This document shows, piece by piece, positions 61,418 to 64,000 of a stretch of 64,000 nucleotides of DNA. The stretch's first letter is position 1; every line of letters starts with the position of its first letter. The notes under the pieces were generated by a model. It saw only the letters and a program-made list of their open reading frames with translations, was not told where the DNA came from and did not search any database. The stretch comes from Arcticimaribacter sp002477625 (GTDB lineage Bacteria > Bacteroidota > Bacteroidia > Flavobacteriales > Flavobacteriaceae): contig OX044358.1 of the NCBI GenBank assembly GCA_943846665.1, positions 496,001 through 560,000 of the forward strand. Direction: 5' to 3'. The position numbers and the translations under genes are program-made.

Positions 61418-63004
61418 ATGATTCAATCCTATAAAAAACCACTCCAACTCGAAGAACAATACGACGCCATTATTATCGGAACTGGAATGGGGAGTTTGAC
61501 AACCGCTGCCTTTCTGGCAAAGGAAGGTAAGAAGGTGTTGTTGTTGGAACGTCATTATACGGCTGGTGGTTTTACGCATATCTTCAAAAGAAAAGGATAT
61601 GAATGGGATGTTGGAATTCATTATATCGGAGAGGTTCAAAAAGAAAACAGCGCCCTGCGTAAAATGTTCGATTACATCACCGACAAAAACCTGCATTGGG
61701 CCGATATGGGGGAGGTATATGATCAGATCATTATCGGAGACAAGCACTATGACTTTGTAAAAGGAGTCGATGCATTCATAGATAAAATGGTTGGTTATTT
61801 CCCAGAAGAACGCAGGGCTATTGAAGCCTATGTAGATATCGTTTTTAAGGCCAACAAGGCTATGGGGAAATTTTACATCAACAAAGCGCTTCCAAAAATA
61901 ATAGGGAACCTGATCGGTGGGATGCTGCAAAAACCCTACAAAGAATTCTCTGACAAAACCACCTATGAAGTGTTGCGTTCGCTTACGGACAATGAAGAGC
62001 TGATTAAAGTACTCTGTGGACAATATGGCGATTATGGACTCCCACCAAAGCAAAGTAGTTTTGCCATGCATGCATCGGTTGTAAAGCATTATTTCGGAGG
62101 AGGAAGTTTTCCAATTGGCGGGTCATCTGAGATTGTAGGCACCATAGACCCGGTCATTGAAGCGGCAAAAGGAACCATCTTGATCAATGCTGAAGTAGAT
62201 GAAATCATCCTCGACAAGCAACGTGCTATTGGGGTGAAAATGAGTGATGGAAAATCATTTTATGCACCGATAATCATAAGCGGAGCAGGAATCATGAATA
62301 CCTATAAAAAGATGATTCCCAAAGATCATAAAATCCATAAGGAATTTTCAGAGCAGTTGACCAAAGTAAAACCTTCTGTAGCACACGGATGTTTGTATAT
62401 CGGATTGAATGGAACTCCAGAAGAACTGAAACTGCCAAAGAAAAATTTATGGATTTATCCAGAAGACTTAGATCACGATGGCTGTGTGGATCGTTTTCTA
62501 AAAGATCACGAGCAAGCCTTTCCCGTAGTCTATGTATCTTTTCCATCAGCAAAAGATCCCAGCTGGTCTGAACGTTATCCCAACAAAAGTACGATTGATA
62601 TCATAACCCTACTACCCTATGAAAGTTTTCATCAATGGGATGCAACACGCTGGATGAAAAGAGGCGAGACTTATGAAGCCTATAAAGAACGTTTTTCGCA
62701 GCGTTTACTAAACCACTTATTTGAACATTTTCCGTACCTAAAAGATTCAATCGATTGTTATGAATTATCTACTCCCCTTACGACAAAACACTTTGTCAAT
62801 TATGAACACGGTGAGCTCTACGGGTTGGAGCACACCCCTGATCGGTATAAGCAAAAATTCCTGAATCCAAGAACACCTATCAAAGGGTTGTTTTTAACAG
62901 GTCAAGACATTGTAACTGCAGGAGTTGGAGGAGCACTTTTTTCTGGTTTTATAACAACAACAGCTATTACGGGTAAAAATTTATGGAAAAAAATATACGC
63001 CTAA
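61418..63004 (+). CDS. RetSat/CrtI-type FAD-dependent oxidoreductase
   Basis: 528 residues. N-terminal dinucleotide-binding motif AIIIGTGMGSLTTAAFLAKEGKKVLLLERHYTAGGFTH, then YEWDVGIHYIG, and the C-terminal GLFLTGQDIVTAGVGGALFSGFITT with the second FAD contact. Related to phytoene desaturases and retinol saturases; the actual substrate (carotenoid, retinoid or other polyprenoid) is not determined. No carotenoid genes are adjacent. Confidence 0.9.
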   Translation: MIQSYKKPLQLEEQYDAIIIGTGMGSLTTAAFLAKEGKKVLLLERHYTAGGFTHIFKRKGYEWDVGIHYIGEVQKENSALRKMFDYITDKNLHWADMGEVYDQIIIGDKHYDFVKGVDAFIDKMVGYFPEERRAIEAYVDIVFKANKAMGKFYINKALPKIIGNLIGGMLQKPYKEFSDKTTYEVLRSLTDNEELIKVLCGQYGDYGLPPKQSSFAMHASVVKHYFGGGSFPIGGSSEIVGTIDPVIEAAKGTILINAEVDEIILDKQRAIGVKMSDGKSFYAPIIISGAGIMNTYKKMIPKDHKIHKEFSEQLTKVKPSVAHGCLYIGLNGTPEELKLPKKNLWIYPEDLDHDGCVDRFLKDHEQAFPVVYVSFPSAKDPSWSERYPNKSTIDIITLLPYESFHQWDATRWMKRGETYEAYKERFSQRLLNHLFEHFPYLKDSIDCYELSTPLTTKHFVNYEHGELYGLEHTPDRYKQKFLNPRTPIKGLFLTGQDIVTAGVGGALFSGFITTTAITGKNLWKKIYA

Positions 63005-63103
63005 CTACCTAGTTTTTTTAGTTGTAATCAGCAGTCCAATTTATTTTTAATTGCCTAGTGCAATTTAAAAATGTATCTTGTGATATAACTATTAATATTT
63101 TAT

Positions 63104-63607
63104 ATGAAAAACTTAGTAAAACTACTTGTTGTATCACTTATGTTAAGTGCATGCACAACACAGAACACAGAAGCTGCAAAAGAGCGTATGATTGGGTTTC
63201 ATCCGAATCCAGAAATCCAAGAATTACAATGGCATTTGGGGACTCAAAAAGCTATTGATCGTGTAATTGCTTTAGACAAAGAGTGGTCTTCAAGAAACTT
63301 TGAGGGAATGAGAGAATTTTTTGTTGATTCGGTTCAAGTTACTGACCCCACAGGAAAAACAATAAATAATTTTGAAGAGTTCAAAGCTGGTTTAGAAGCC
63401 GAAGACCCTACAATAAGCTGGACTTTTCAGTACGCATATTCTGTAGACATTGATCCATCTCAAGGTGGTGAACATGTTCAAGCTGGATTTAAAGTTACCG
63501 TTCCAGGTGAAGAAGATGACGTTACAGAATATTATATCCATGAAAGTTACTACATCAGGGATGAAAAAATTGTAACCCTAAGTCAATTCAAACAAGCGAT
63601 TCAATAA
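63104..63607 (+). CDS. Small lipoprotein with NTF2-like fold
   Basis: 167 residues. Lipobox LSACT near residue 17, then an NTF2/SnoaL-like domain: DRVIALDKEWSSRNFEGMREFFVDSVQVTDPTGKTINNFEEFKAGLEAEDPTISWTF is the first half, followed by beta strands to HESYYIRDEKIVTLSQFKQ. Function unknown; anchored in the envelope. Two terminators follow. Confidence 0.82.
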   Translation: MKNLVKLLVVSLMLSACTTQNTEAAKERMIGFHPNPEIQELQWHLGTQKAIDRVIALDKEWSSRNFEGMREFFVDSVQVTDPTGKTINNFEEFKAGLEAEDPTISWTFQYAYSVDIDPSQGGEHVQAGFKVTVPGEEDDVTEYYIHESYYIRDEKIVTLSQFKQAIQ

Positions 63608-63612
63608 TTACA

Positions 63613-63631
63613 AAGCCCTAACTAGGGTTTT
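63613..63631 (+). terminator. Terminator of the NTF2-like lipoprotein gene
   Basis: AAGCCCTA, loop AC, TAGGGTTT (with one G-T pair) followed by T residues, a few bases after the stop. Confidence 0.55.
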
Positions 63632-63655
63632 AAAGATTAGCGAAAATTACAGCAA

Positions 63656-63686
63656 AAAAAAAGGTTCCTTTTAGGAACCTTTTTTT
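63656..63686. terminator. Bidirectional terminator between convergent genes
   Basis: A7-GGTTCC (63656-63668), loop TTTTA, GGAACC-T7 (63674-63686). Serves the plus-strand lipoprotein gene and the minus-strand sucC. Confidence 0.9.
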
Positions 63687-63743
63687 ATTATCTGAATTGA
63701 GTAGTGAAAAATTCACAAACCCATTTGCTTTTGTATTAAAAAT

Positions 63744-64000
63744 TTAGCCAATCGCTTCTTGAACCTTATCTGCCGCTTCTTGAAAAGCAGTAGCAGAAAG
63801 TACATTCAAACCAGAGTTGTCAATTAATTCTTTTGCAATGTCTGCATTTGTACCTTGAAGACGAACAATAATCGGAACGTTTATGGCATCACCTAGATTT
63901 GTGTATGCATCTACAATCCCTTGTGCTACTCGATCACAACGAACAATACCGCCAAAAATATTAACTAAAATAGCTTTTACATTTGGATCTTTTAAGATCA
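63744..64000 (-). CDS. sucC: Succinyl-CoA synthetase subunit beta, C-terminal part (runs off window)
   Basis: The last 85 codons of the gene read on the minus strand to TAA at 63744-63746. The translated tail has the sucC signature NVKAILVNIFGGIVRCDRVAQGI (NIFGGI loop of the CoA-ligase domain) and NVPIIVRLQGTNADIAKELI. Beta subunit of the TCA-cycle enzyme that makes ATP or GTP from succinyl-CoA. The 5' part lies beyond the right edge. Confidence 0.93.
   Translation of the reverse strand, partial: ILKDPNVKAILVNIFGGIVRCDRVAQGIVDAYTNLGDAINVPIIVRLQGTNADIAKELIDNSGLNVLSATAFQEAADKVQEAIG

Noticed and set aside
61367..62089. 240-codon minus-strand frame opposite the RetSat-like gene
   Set aside because: Antisense shadow of a gene with clear FAD-binding motifs.

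Overview
The window is a stretch of a Bacteroidota chromosome, most probably from a Flavobacteriaceae member, perhaps marine. The evidence is the gldI gliding-motility lipoprotein, flavobacterial family types (DUF5606, DUF3810, the cyclophilin-FKBP fusion, a PspC-type membrane protein, twin DUF368), the gene order parA-parB-DUF5683-dapB-lepB-wbqC, and a promoter of the Bacteroidota form TTG-N19-TAnnTTTG before the first tRNA. Genes are densely packed, with many 1-26 base overlaps.

Region 1 (1-1164): the 3' part of a membrane protein that starts outside the window, then two tRNA-Pro genes (anticodons TGG and GGG).

Region 2 (about 1144-8357): a roughly 7.2 kb AT-rich integrative element inserted at the 3' end of tRNA-Pro(GGG). 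Its ends are a 22-bp direct repeat (21/22 identical) of the tRNA 3' end, and the tRNA's original terminator now lies just beyond the far end (8361). The element carries a tyrosine recombinase, a ParB-domain/DNA methyltransferase fusion, a lipoprotein gene broken by a stop codon, a periplasmic/membrane protein of unknown role, a second decayed methyltransferase tail, two small exported proteins (one TRL-like) and two overlapping small genes, one an excisionase-type HTH protein. No conjugation, replication or capsid genes were recognised. It contains two unexplained repeat families: a 24-30 bp palindrome (four copies, one inside the methyltransferase gene) and a 65-bp two-box module (two copies with identical spacing). 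This is the part of the window most likely to hold something undescribed.

Region 3 (8361-30089): core genome. It holds a PQQ-type sugar dehydrogenase with a cytochrome c, an FtsB/DivIC-like protein, ParAB, DUF5683, dapB, lepB and wbqC on the plus strand. A minus-strand block follows: an EEP hydrolase, two rhomboid proteases, mutL, a small membrane protein, ribH and a TPR protein. Next come a DinB-like protein, a TonB-dependent receptor, recF, a lipocalin-like lipoprotein, a DUF721 protein, ndk, a DHH phosphoesterase, gldI and a cyclophilin-FKBP isomerase.

Region 4 (30090-49286): DUF3810, two amidohydrolase-fold proteins, a SpoU-type rRNA methyltransferase, a RelA/SpoT enzyme, a Fur-family regulator, purA, an OstA-like protein, a class III aminotransferase, a TPR protein, two DUF368 membrane proteins, aroE and a DUF349 protein, all on the plus strand.

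Region 5 (49368-64000): minus-strand mazG, DUF5606, def and ruvX. Then plus-strand dapD, a Sua5/YrdC-type enzyme, a CCA-adding enzyme, ctaA and a pRiA4b ORF-3-like gene. A conserved unknown gene (minus), uvrB and pnuC follow, then an S10 peptidase (minus), a RetSat-like oxidoreductase, a small lipoprotein, and the 3' end of sucC (minus) running off the right edge.
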